Shown here piece by piece: positions 1-5,506 of a stretch of 6,154 nt of DNA. The position numbers and the translations under genes are program-made. The stretch is taken from contig CAKSWM010000093.1 in the NCBI GenBank assembly GCA_934511545.1, positions 1 to 6,154 on the forward strand, written 5' to 3'. The stretch's first letter is position 1. Each line of letters opens with the position of its first letter. Under the pieces are notes generated by a model, which searched no databases, was not told where the DNA came from, and saw only the letters and a list, made by a program, of their open reading frames with translations. The stretch is from an uncultured Oscillospiraceae bacterium (GTDB taxonomy: Bacteria > Bacillota > Clostridia > Oscillospirales > Oscillospiraceae).

Positions 1-1
1 G

Positions 2-421
2 CTTGAGCAGGCGCTGCTGTATCCGCGCCAGAGCGTTGAGCTGGAGATAAGCTACAAAAACATCATGAGCGTCAATGTGCCGAAATACAGCTTCCGGACA
101 AAGAACAACGATCCGTCGGAGATATATCCATACGGCTTTGCACAGACCTCCGGTGAGCTGGACGACGCGCTGTTCAGGATGGCAAAGGTGTTTGAGGACA
201 TGCTGGAGCTGGCAGAGGTCGAAAAAACAATGCAGATGCTGGCGCAGGAGATCGAAAAGACGCGCCGCCGCGTCAATGCTCTTGAGTATGTTATGATCCC
301 CGAGATGCAGGCCAATATCAAGTATATTTCAATGAAGCTCGAGGAAAACGACCTTTCCACCAAGGTCCGCCTTATGAAGGTCAAGGACATGGTGCTCAAG
401 GACGCACATAATTATGAATGA
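2..421 (+). CDS. ntpD/atpD: V-type ATP synthase subunit D, C-terminal part (5' end outside window)
   Basis: This is the central-stalk (rotor) subunit D of a bacterial V/A-type ATPase, which couples catalytic-head rotation to H+ or Na+ movement across the membrane. The open frame enters from base 2 with no start in the window, and 139 residues are visible before TGA at 419-421. The family is usually a little over 200 residues, so about a third of the N-terminus is missing. The ATG at 62-64 or 65-67 region is internal, because the upstream residues (LEQALLYPRQ...) continue the protein. Diagnostic features are the YGFAQTSGELDDA segment and the very conserved EKTRRRVNALEYVMIPEM and KLEENDLSTKVRLMKVKD stretches, which form the C-terminal helix of the coiled-coil stalk. 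Subunit D is often the last gene of clostridial V-ATPase operons. The terminator seven bases downstream fits an operon end here. Identity is near certain. Confidence 0.95.
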   Translation, partial: LEQALLYPRQSVELEISYKNIMSVNVPKYSFRTKNNDPSEIYPYGFAQTSGELDDALFRMAKVFEDMLELAEVEKTMQMLAQEIEKTRRRVNALEYVMIPEMQANIKYISMKLEENDLSTKVRLMKVKDMVLKDAHNYE

Positions 422-427
422 CCGATG

Positions 428-472
428 AAAAACCGGGACTGCACCCAGTGTGAAGTGCAGCCCCGGTTTTTT
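428..472. terminator. Bidirectional rho-independent terminator between convergent genes
   Basis: A long hairpin has arms 428-444 and 455-472 and a ten-base loop (445-454). The core pairs CCGGG and CTGCAC with GTGCAG and CCCGG, with one A/C mismatch in the stem. It is flanked by an A run on the left and a T run on the right, so it has a U-tract on either strand. It should end the V-ATPase operon on the plus strand. It should also end the Tm-1-like gene, whose stop is at 489 on the minus strand. Confidence 0.9.
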
Positions 473-488
473 GCGTTTCGGGAGCCGG

Positions 489-1697
489 TTACAGCATTGT
501 GAGAAGTTCATCCACGAGCGCGTCGGCAAACTCTGTGTCATTGATGTGGAGATCAAGCTTTTTCAGCGCCGTGCCGCCGCAGAGATTCTGTTCGACCGCG
601 GCGAAAAGAGCGGCGTCCGCGCCGGGGTCGTGAAAAACCTCGCCCTCGCGGTCGTATGCCGAAACGCCGCGGAGCGGCAGCAGTATGCTGACAGGCGCGC
701 TGCTTTTTCCCGCGCGTTCAGCGATGGTTTTCCCGATGAGGGCATTTTCCTCCGCGTTCGTGCGCATGAGCGCGACCGTCGCGTTGTGCATGTAAAAAAG
801 GCGCGTATCGCGGAATTTTTCCGGAATTCCGGCGGGTGCCATATAGTTCACGGCGTCGACGGCACCGGGCGCGATGACCTGCGGGATCCCGGCTTCGGCG
901 GCGGCGCACATCCTGTCGGGGACTGTTCCGGACAGACCGCCGAGAAAGTATTGCCCGACTTCGGTGAGCGTCATGTCGATAACGCCGCGCACGGCTCCGC
1001 TGCGGACAAGCTTTTCAAGGGCGGCTCCGCCGGTGCCGGTCCCGTGGAACACCAGCGGGTCAAGCCCGGCCCGGCTCAGACGGGCGCAGACGCGCTCGCC
1101 GCAGGGTGTCGTTATCCCAAACATGCTTACGGCGATGCAGGGGCGGCCGTTCTCCGGCTCCCGGTACGGGACGGCGGCCATGCCGCAGACAGCCGCAGCG
1201 GCGTTGTGAAGTGCGCGGTGCAGCAGCGTGTTGCTGCCGGATATATCCACGATGGGGTCCATGACCAGCGCGTCGGAGATGCCCTGAAACGGGGTCTTAT
1301 CCACAAGCGCTATTGTGGATAGGATCACTTTCGGAAAACCGGCGGGCAGAGCATTGCACACGGCGGCGGCGACGGTGGTGCCCTGGCCCCCGCCCATGGA
1401 GATAACTCCGTTTATCCTTCCTTCGTCATAAAGCCCGCAGACCACGGCGGCGGCTCCGCGGCTCATCGCGACCACGGCAGCTCCGGGATCACCGGCGCTT
1501 ATGAGAGCGGAACGCTCCGTGCCGCAGGCGGCGGCCACGTTGTCCGCGCCGACATCCGGGGAAAGGCCGTCCGGCGGGAAGAGACCGCAGTCAACGACCA
1601 GAGTGCGGCCCCCGAGGGACTCGATGCAGTGCTTGAGATATGCATATTCATTGCCTTTTGTGTCGAGCGTACCCACAAGGCAGATGGTATATTCCAT
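489..1697 (-). CDS. Tm-1-like ATP-binding domain protein (UPF0261 family)
   Basis: This 402-residue protein is a full-length member of the UPF0261/Tm-1-like family, whose biochemical role in bacteria is not established. Homology is to the N-terminal half of tomato Tm-1, which binds ATP and inhibits tobamovirus replication proteins. Visible family motifs are GTLDTKG (residues 9-15), a glycine-rich loop GGGQGT (102-107), FHGTGTGG (217-224), MTLTEV (242-247), IPQVIAPGAVDAVNY (271-285), MRTNAEEN (311-318), LPLRGVSAYD (340-349) and LDLHINDTEFA (381-391). There is no signal peptide or membrane segment, so it is probably cytosolic. The ATG at 1697 has GGAGG (1706-1710) eight bases upstream. The gene diverges from the TIM-barrel gene at 1849, its usual bacterial partner. 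Residues 102-160 differ from the usual pattern as I recall it: GGGQGT where GGSGGT is common, and IALVDKTPFQG before DISGSN where an ASGD...YVG...D.AGLN pattern is common. This suggests a divergent subfamily. Family assignment is firm; function is unknown. Confidence 0.93.
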   Translation of the reverse strand: MEYTICLVGTLDTKGNEYAYLKHCIESLGGRTLVVDCGLFPPDGLSPDVGADNVAAACGTERSALISAGDPGAAVVAMSRGAAAVVCGLYDEGRINGVISMGGGQGTTVAAAVCNALPAGFPKVILSTIALVDKTPFQGISDALVMDPIVDISGSNTLLHRALHNAAAAVCGMAAVPYREPENGRPCIAVSMFGITTPCGERVCARLSRAGLDPLVFHGTGTGGAALEKLVRSGAVRGVIDMTLTEVGQYFLGGLSGTVPDRMCAAAEAGIPQVIAPGAVDAVNYMAPAGIPEKFRDTRLFYMHNATVALMRTNAEENALIGKTIAERAGKSSAPVSILLPLRGVSAYDREGEVFHDPGADAALFAAVEQNLCGGTALKKLDLHINDTEFADALVDELLTML

Positions 1698-1705
1698 AGA
1701 TTTAT

Positions 1706-1710
1706 CCTCC
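1706..1710 (-). promoter_or_regulatory. Shine-Dalgarno site of the Tm-1-like gene
   Basis: GGAGG on the minus strand lies eight bases before the ATG at 1697. This supports the chosen start. Confidence 0.85.
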
Positions 1711-1729
1711 GATACTACGCAATATTGAT

Positions 1730-1758
1730 ATTATATCCCGGATTTGGGCTCGACGCAA
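1730..1758 (-). promoter_or_regulatory. Probable sigma-A promoter of the Tm-1-like gene
   Basis: On the minus strand, TTGCGT (1753-1758) is followed after 17 bases by a perfect TATAAT (1730-1735). The -10 box is exact and the spacing ideal, but the -35 matches only its TTG half. Transcription would start near 1723, giving a short leader of about 25 bases that includes the ribosome site. Confidence 0.7.
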
Positions 1759-1837
1759 GGCGGAAAATGTGTTACGATATAAATACGGGCAAAACTGCCC
1801 GGTGCATGCAAGCCGACGATATGACGATATATAGAAA

Positions 1838-1842
1838 AGGAG
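1838..1842 (+). promoter_or_regulatory. Shine-Dalgarno site of the TIM-barrel gene
   Basis: AGGAG, within AAAAGGAG, lies six bases before the ATG at 1849 and supports that start. Confidence 0.85.
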
Positions 1843-1848
1843 CAGACT

Positions 1849-2775
1849 ATGGGAAGAAAGAACACGCGCGGGGAAATACTTGAAAGGCTGCACAAAAAAA
1901 TGGCGCAGGGCAAGGGCCTTCTTGTCGCCGCGACGGGCAGCGGACTGAACGCGAAATCCGCCGAGGCGGGCGGAACCGATATATTGATGATACTTCACAC
2001 CGGGCGTATGCGCCAGATGGGCCTGCCCAGCATCGCCACGCCGCCGAAAAGTCCGAACGAGATGGTCAGGGAGATGTTTCCCGAACAGGTCTTTGCCACG
2101 AAGGATATCCCGCTGCTTGCGGGAATAACCGTCGGCGAGTATGACGCGCAGGACGATCTGGACGGGATGATCGACGCTTACCTTGAGCTTGGAGCGTCCG
2201 GCGTCGTCAACTTTATGAGCTCCGGCGAGATCGGCTGCGAGGACTTTCTGGAGATCGCGGGAAAAGACGAAGCGGAGGACGGCATCGGCGCTCTGCGCAT
2301 TTCCGGCGAGCAGGCGATGTTTGAGGAATGCCGCAGGAGAGAGGAACGGGGCGTCGGCTTCGCGCGCGAGGTGGAGCTTATCCGCCGCTGCCATGAGCGG
2401 GACATATTCACGATAACCTACGTTTTTTCCGAACAGCAGGCCGCGGATATGGCCAGAGCGGGAGCGGATGGCGTTATTCCGCACTGCGGCGGCACGGGCG
2501 GCGGCATGGTCGGCCACAACTCCGTGCTCGGATACGAGGCGGCCGCCGCGCGCATACAGCGCATGTTTGACGCTGCGCGTGCGGTGAATCCCGAAATACT
2601 TCTGTTTGGCCACGGCGGCCCCTTTGCTTCGCCGGAGGATACCGTCTGGCTCTATAAGCTGACAAACGCACAGGGATTTGTGGCGGGTTCCGGACTTGAC
2701 CGCCTGCCGATCGAGAAAGCGATCACTTCGTGTGCCGGGCAGTTCGGAGAGGCTATGGCGCGTGCCGGGGAATAA
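1849..2775 (+). CDS. TIM-barrel protein of the phosphoenolpyruvate hydrolase-like family (PF09370 type)
   Basis: This 308-residue protein belongs to the TIM-barrel 'PEP hydrolase-like' family, distantly related to the PEP mutase/isocitrate lyase superfamily. It corresponds to the C-terminal half of plant Tm-1. The reaction is not established for most members, so the name is only a family label. Family features are an early loop ATGSGLNAKSAEAGGTD (28-44), HTGRMRQMG (50-58), VVNFMSSG (119-126), FAREVELIRRCHERD (171-185), ITYVFSEQQAADMARAGAD (189-207), the glycine-rich HCGGTGGG (212-219), GHGGP (254-258) and the closing GSGLDRLPIEKAI (280-292). It is longer than the roughly 275-280 residues I recall as typical. 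The extra length appears to lie around residues 128-155, an acidic insert ahead of the REVELI helix. No signal peptide or membrane helix is seen. It diverges from its partner at 1697 and ends 18 bases before a strong terminator. Family confident; substrate unknown. Confidence 0.92.
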   Translation: MGRKNTRGEILERLHKKMAQGKGLLVAATGSGLNAKSAEAGGTDILMILHTGRMRQMGLPSIATPPKSPNEMVREMFPEQVFATKDIPLLAGITVGEYDAQDDLDGMIDAYLELGASGVVNFMSSGEIGCEDFLEIAGKDEAEDGIGALRISGEQAMFEECRRREERGVGFAREVELIRRCHERDIFTITYVFSEQQAADMARAGADGVIPHCGGTGGGMVGHNSVLGYEAAAARIQRMFDAARAVNPEILLFGHGGPFASPEDTVWLYKLTNAQGFVAGSGLDRLPIEKAITSCAGQFGEAMARAGE

Positions 2776-2793
2776 ATTAAACAAATCAAATTT

Positions 2794-2828
2794 AAAACGA
2801 CTCTGACAGTATCCGTCAGAGTCGTTTT
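2794..2828. terminator. Bidirectional rho-independent terminator between convergent genes
   Basis: A perfect 14-base-pair inverted repeat (2794-2807 with 2815-2828) surrounds a seven-base loop. It has A and T tracts at its ends, so it can act on both strands. It lies between the TIM-barrel gene (stop at 2775) and the ABC ATPase gene (minus-strand stop at 2868), and probably ends both transcripts. Confidence 0.9.
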
Positions 2829-2867
2829 GATATGCATATTTTAGAAAACCGTCCGCCGGGGGGGCGA

Positions 2868-3590
2868 TCAAAGCACCTTTGCGAGAAAGCTCTGGAGCCT
2901 TTCGCTTTGGGGATTGGTGAATATCTCCTCAGGCGTGTTCTGTTCAACGATGTGTCCGCCGTCCATGAACAGCACCCTGTCGCCGACTTCGCGGGCAAAG
3001 CCCATCTCGTGCGTAACGACGACCATGGTCATGCCGTCGTGAGCAAGCTCCTTCATAACGTCGAGAACCTCGCCGACCATTTCGGGGTCGAGCGCGCTCG
3101 TCGGCTCGTCAAAGAGCATCACCTTGGGCGTCATTGCAAGCGCACGGACAATGGCTATGCGCTGTTTCTGTCCGCCGGAGAGCTGATTGGGATAGGCCAT
3201 GGCTTTTTCCTCCAGACCGACGCGGCGCAGAAGCGTCATTGCAAGCTCCTTTGCCTCGTCCTGCTTCAGAAGTCCCGTGCGCGTCGGCGCGAGCGTTATG
3301 TTGCGCAGGATAGTCATATTGGGAAAAAGGTTGAAATGCTGGAACACCATGCCCATCTGGCGGCGTATAACGTCGATATTTGCTTTCGGGTCCGTTAGTT
3401 CCGTGCCGATAAAGTTGATGGAACCGGACGTCGGCGTTTCCAGAAGATTCAGACAGCGGAGAAAGGTCGATTTACCGGAGCCGGAGGGACCGATGATAAC
3501 GACCTTTTCGCCCGGACGGATATGCTCGTCGATGTTGTCGAGAACGAGATGGTTCCCGAAGGCCTTGCTCAGTCCGTTAACGTATATCAC
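2868..3590 (-). CDS. glnQ-like: Polar amino-acid ABC transporter ATP-binding protein (GlnQ/HisP type)
   Basis: This is the ATPase that powers the adjacent importer at the inner face of the membrane. From the proposed start the protein has 240 residues, the usual GlnQ length. All nucleotide-binding motifs are intact: Walker [10 protein letters not shown] (34-42), Q-loop FQHFNLF (Q84), signature LSGGQKQR (137-144), Walker B VMLFDE (157-162) with D-loop SALD, and the switch histidine in VVTHEM (H194). I chose the GTG at 3590. The AAAGGAGG ribosome site (3601-3608) sits ten bases upstream of it. The longer TTG frame from 3611 would begin inside that ribosome site. With the GTG start the gene overlaps the permease stop by 14 bases, which suggests translational coupling. 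It is the last gene of the operon and is followed by the 2794-2828 terminator. The class is certain; the exact amino acid carried is not visible from the ATPase. Confidence 0.95.
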   Translation of the reverse strand: MIYVNGLSKAFGNHLVLDNIDEHIRPGEKVVIIGPSGSGKSTFLRCLNLLETPTSGSINFIGTELTDPKANIDVIRRQMGMVFQHFNLFPNMTILRNITLAPTRTGLLKQDEAKELAMTLLRRVGLEEKAMAYPNQLSGGQKQRIAIVRALAMTPKVMLFDEPTSALDPEMVGEVLDVMKELAHDGMTMVVVTHEMGFAREVGDRVLFMDGGHIVEQNTPEEIFTNPQSERLQSFLAKVL

Positions 3591-4341
3591 CCTGACGCAG
3601 CCTCCTTTCAAGTTTGCCCAGCAGCCATGTGAAGATCATGACCAGTATCAGATATATCACGGCGACGCCCAGCAGGGGGAACATCGACTCGTATGTACGG
3701 CTGATGATGCCCTGCGCGGCGTAGAGCAGCTCTTTGCCGCCGATGACGGTGATGAGCGAGGTGTCCTTGAGCAGGACGATGAATTCATTGCCCAGGGAGG
3801 GGAGTATCGCCTTCACGGCCTGGGGAATGACAATGAAGCGCATCGTATCCACATAGCCCAGACCGAGGCTGCGCCCGGCCTCCATCTGCCCGCCGTCAAC
3901 GCTCATAAGGCCGCCGCGGACGATCTCCGCAACGTATGCGCCGGAGTTGATGCCGAGCGTCAGCGTTCCGACCATCGTGAAATTACGGCTGCTGGCAAAG
4001 ACGACCATACCCATTATGAGAAGCTGGACCATCATAGGCGTGCCGCGGATAACGGTGGTGTATATCTTGCAGATAATGTTGAAAAACCCCAGTATGGCGT
4101 TGCGGCGCCCCGGACGCTGCTGGTCGTGCGCCGCGCGGATCACCGCGACAAGAACGCCGAGGACGACGCCGAGGATCAGCGCCATCGCGGTGACGAGCAG
4201 CGTGGTGCCGACACCCTTGAAATATTGCAGCCAGCGGTCGTTCAGGATGAACGCCTGATAGAAATAGACGTATGCTTTCTGAAAAAAGGAAATGGTCTCT
4301 CCGCTTTTTATGAGCGAGGAAAGCTGTTCAAACAGCTCCAA
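3577..4341 (-). CDS. glnP-like: Polar amino-acid ABC transporter permease (HisM/GlnP type)
   Basis: This 254-residue integral membrane subunit forms the translocation path, probably as a homodimer because only one permease gene is present. The first ~42 residues are an amphipathic lead-in. A strong membrane segment follows at about 43-68 ([20 protein letters not shown]), then RGTPMMVQL (99-107) with the next helices. The family motif [30 protein letters not shown] (133-162) includes the EAA-type loop that docks on the ATPase. The last helix is near 228-242 ([15 protein letters not shown]). The start is TTG at 4339-4341. It is supported by GAGGTGA six bases upstream, a near-perfect match to the 16S anti-Shine-Dalgarno, and by the absence of an in-frame ATG before about residue 53. 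The stop overlaps the ATPase start by 14 bases. The gene lies 85 bases downstream of the binding-protein gene, across a hairpin. Confidence 0.94.
   Translation of the reverse strand: MELFEQLSSLIKSGETISFFQKAYVYFYQAFILNDRWLQYFKGVGTTLLVTAMALILGVVLGVLVAVIRAAHDQQRPGRRNAILGFFNIICKIYTTVIRGTPMMVQLLIMGMVVFASSRNFTMVGTLTLGINSGAYVAEIVRGGLMSVDGGQMEAGRSLGLGYVDTMRFIVIPQAVKAILPSLGNEFIVLLKDTSLITVIGGKELLYAAQGIISRTYESMFPLLGVAVIYLILVMIFTWLLGKLERRLRQGDIR
3601..3608 (-). promoter_or_regulatory. Shine-Dalgarno site that decides the ATPase start
   Basis: AAAGGAGG on the minus strand is embedded in the permease codons for Glu-Arg-Arg near its C-terminus, ten bases before the GTG at 3588-3590. It overlaps the alternative TTG codon region, which rules that longer start out as the likely one. 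Confidence 0.8.
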
Positions 4342-4370
4342 CTGCTGTCACCTCTCTGTCGGTTTATGGC

Positions 4371-4403
4371 AATAAGGGCGGTCTTTTCAGGACCGCCCTT
4401 ATT
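4371..4403 (-). terminator. Intercistronic hairpin / attenuator after the binding-protein gene
   Basis: A perfect 13-base-pair inverted repeat (4371-4383 with 4391-4403) has a seven-base loop. It lies in the 85-base gap between the binding-protein stop and the permease start. On the transcribed strand the stem is followed by CTTATTGCC rather than a long U tract, so termination is probably partial. Such elements commonly let the binding protein be made in excess over the membrane subunits, by partial termination or by protecting the upstream mRNA from 3' decay. Confidence 0.8.
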
Positions 4404-4426
4404 CTGATTGCTTCCGGATATTTTTA

Positions 4427-5203
4427 TCAGTCGGTAATGTACTTGTCCAGAATTTTCTGAACGGTACCGTCTTCGATGAGCTCCTTGAGGGCACCGTTGA
4501 CCGCTTCGACCAGTGCGGTGTTGTTCTTGCCGAAGCCGATCGCGTAATCCTCGGTCACATACTCGGTGTCAAGAATGACGAGACCGGGGTTTGCCTCGAC
4601 GAAGGACTTGGCGGGAGCGTTGTCGATAACAACGCAGTCGACCTGGCCGTTGATGAGAGCCTGAACGGCAGTGATGCCGTCGTCATAGGCGACAACGTGG
4701 TCCTCGCCGTAATCGTCGGTGCAGTAAATGTTGCCGGTGGTGGCGCGCTGGGTACCGATCATGCAGTCGCCGAGGTTGTCCAGAGTGATGTCAGAGCCTT
4801 CCTTGACGATGACGACCTGAACGCCGGTGGCGTAGGTGTCGGAAAAGTCCATGACATTTTTGCGCTCGTCGTTGACGGTGAGGCCGGCCATGACCATATC
4901 GCTCTTGCCGTTCTGTGCGGCGAGCTGGGCGGCGTCAAAGTCCATGTCGTCGATCTGGAGCTCGAGTCCGAGCTTCTCGGCAATAGCGGCGGCGATCTCG
5001 GCGTCGATGCCGATGATGTTTCCGTCGTCGTCGGTCATTTCGTAGGGGGGAAATGCAGCGTTGGTGGACATTGTGAGCTTGCCTTCGCTGACCGTCTTGA
5101 GGCCGGATTCCGAGGGCTCGGCATCCTTGGAGCCGCAGGCGCACAGAGCAAGCACCGTTACTGCCGCGAGAAGCACGGCAAGGATCTTTGCTGTCTTTTT
5201 CAT
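4427..5203 (-). CDS. Amino-acid ABC transporter substrate-binding lipoprotein (family 3)
   Basis: This 258-residue extracytoplasmic binding protein captures a polar amino acid and delivers it to the adjacent permease. A lipoprotein signal (KK, then a hydrophobic core at residues 7-20) ends in LCAC. Cys23 is the likely lipidated residue; Cys at -2 is unusual but tolerated. The mature domain shows the family 3 pattern: STNAAFPPYEMTDDDGNIIGIDAEIAAAIAEKLG (46-79), then AGLTVNDERKNVMDFSDTY (106-124). Arg114 in the latter probably holds the ligand carboxylate. ATTG (154-157) follows, and VIDNAPA has Asp194, probably contacting the ligand amino group. The acidic, polar pocket fits a general polar amino acid; the ligand cannot be named from sequence. 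ATG at 5203 has GGAG (5213-5216) nine bases upstream. It is first in the operon, behind a consensus promoter. Confidence 0.95.
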   Translation of the reverse strand: MKKTAKILAVLLAAVTVLALCACGSKDAEPSESGLKTVSEGKLTMSTNAAFPPYEMTDDDGNIIGIDAEIAAAIAEKLGLELQIDDMDFDAAQLAAQNGKSDMVMAGLTVNDERKNVMDFSDTYATGVQVVIVKEGSDITLDNLGDCMIGTQRATTGNIYCTDDYGEDHVVAYDDGITAVQALINGQVDCVVIDNAPAKSFVEANPGLVILDTEYVTEDYAIGFGKNNTALVEAVNGALKELIEDGTVQKILDKYITD

Positions 5204-5264
5204 TTTTATTCACTCCATAATCATCGTTTTTTCCGTGAATGCGTTTCTTTCAGGAACAGGTGTG

Positions 5265-5293
5265 ATTATAATACATGTGAAATGAATAATCAA
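5265..5293 (-). promoter_or_regulatory. Sigma-A promoter of the amino-acid ABC transporter operon
   Basis: On the minus strand, TTGATT (5288-5293) is followed after 17 bases by a perfect TATAAT (5265-5270). The predicted start near 5258 gives a leader of about 55 bases in which I see no riboswitch or T-box. The -35 box overlaps the palindrome at 5292-5303. Confidence 0.82.
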
Positions 5294-5303
5294 TATTAAT
5301 ATT
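5292..5303. promoter_or_regulatory. AT-rich palindrome at the transporter -35 box (possible operator)
   Basis: AATATTAATATT is a perfect 12-base palindrome. It sits within a looser inverted repeat, GAATA (5284-5288) to TATTC (5300-5304). It overlaps the -35 element of the transporter promoter, a position suited to repressor binding. In AT-rich intergenic DNA such a palindrome could also be chance. Confidence 0.4.
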
Positions 5304-5406
5304 CAACAAACAAGCGGAAAAGTTAGAAAATATTCGCCGCAAAGTGCATAATATGCGCCGGGATGTTTGCCGCCGGAGCAGGGCCGCGGCGCGGCGCGAT
5401 TTTGTG

Positions 5407-5435
5407 TTGCACATATAAAACGACTCTGCTATAAT
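5407..5435 (+). promoter_or_regulatory. Strong extended -10 sigma-A promoter of gdpP
   Basis: TTGCAC (5407-5412) is followed after exactly 17 bases by TATAAT (5430-5435). A TGC directly before the -10 box (5427-5429) gives an extended -10. Predicted transcription starts near 5442, leaving a leader of about 65 bases. Confidence 0.85.
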
Positions 5436-5469
5436 AATATATCAAACTATTTTTACTACTGTTTTTCGG

Positions 5470-5491
5470 TTTATAGACGCTTTATAGACGC
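5470..5491 (+). repeat. 11-bp tandem duplication in the gdpP leader
   Basis: TTTATAGACGC occurs twice with no gap (5470-5480 and 5481-5491), ending one or two bases before the GGGAGG ribosome site. The copies are identical. This may be a recent slippage duplication or a paired binding site in the 5' leader. Confidence 0.9.
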
Positions 5492-5506
5492 TGGGAGGAA
5501 GAGCTG

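Larger units (their letters stand above)
1698..1848. promoter_or_regulatory. Divergent control region of the Tm-1-like / TIM-barrel pair
   Basis: These 151 bases separate the two divergent starts. Besides the minus-strand promoter they hold several possible protein-binding elements. One is a short inverted repeat, CGGGCA (1786-1791) with TGCCCG (1796-1801). One is a perfect eight-base palindrome, TGCATGCA (1803-1810). The third is a tandem direct repeat of GACGATAT (1815-1822, 1823-1830), with a related TACGATAT at 1773-1780. A tentative plus-strand promoter is TCGACG (1750-1755), 17 bases, TACGAT (1773-1778). Each of its boxes matches only 4 of 6 positions, and its -35 overlaps the opposing -35. 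TATAAA at 1778-1783 is an alternative -10. The hairpin lacks a T run, so it is not a terminator. No known riboswitch is recognised. Confidence 0.5.
5204..5506. other. Divergent intergenic region between the transporter operon and gdpP
   Basis: These 303 bases hold no gene that I can support. They contain the transporter promoter (5265-5293), an AT-rich palindrome (5292-5303) and a short inverted repeat GCATA-A-TATGC (5346-5356). A sharply GC-rich block follows (about 5353-5398, CGCGGCG-type repeats), then the gdpP promoter (5407-5435) and an 11-base tandem repeat (5470-5491) before the gdpP ribosome site. The composition runs AT-rich, GC-rich, AT-rich. No tRNA, riboswitch or small ORF with a convincing ribosome site was found. 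Confidence 0.7.

Noticed and set aside
450..1322. Plus-strand frame of 290 codons opposite the Tm-1-like gene
   Set aside because: It starts inside the terminator hairpin, has no ribosome site or known domain, and is explained by GC-rich third positions of the real gene.
1786..1801. Inverted repeat CGGGCA/TGCCCG considered as a terminator or riboswitch
   Set aside because: The stem is six base pairs with no T tract, and no known riboswitch core is recognisable nearby. It is kept only as a possible operator.
2858..2864. Run of seven G next to the ATPase stop, considered as a phase-variation tract
   Set aside because: It lies outside the coding frame, after the minus-strand stop, and between convergent genes, so length changes would not affect a start or promoter.
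1702..2871. Long open frame (389 codons) on the minus strand opposite the TIM-barrel gene
   Set aside because: It is antisense to a clear family member, is rich in Arg, Ala and His in a shadow-like way, has no recognisable domain, and runs through the promoter region and a terminator.
3199..4407. Plus-strand frame of 402 codons opposite the permease and ATPase
   Set aside because: It spans two well-supported genes and the intercistronic hairpin. Its translation has no family resemblance.
4697..5299. Plus-strand frame of 200 codons opposite the binding-protein gene
   Set aside because: Its valine- and glycine-rich sequence mirrors Asp/Ala codons of the real gene, and it runs through the transporter promoter.
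2794..5428. Shared 12-mer AAAACGACTCTG in the 2794 terminator and the gdpP promoter spacer (5417-5428)
   Set aside because: About one exact 12-base match is expected by chance in a window of this size, and the two contexts are unrelated.
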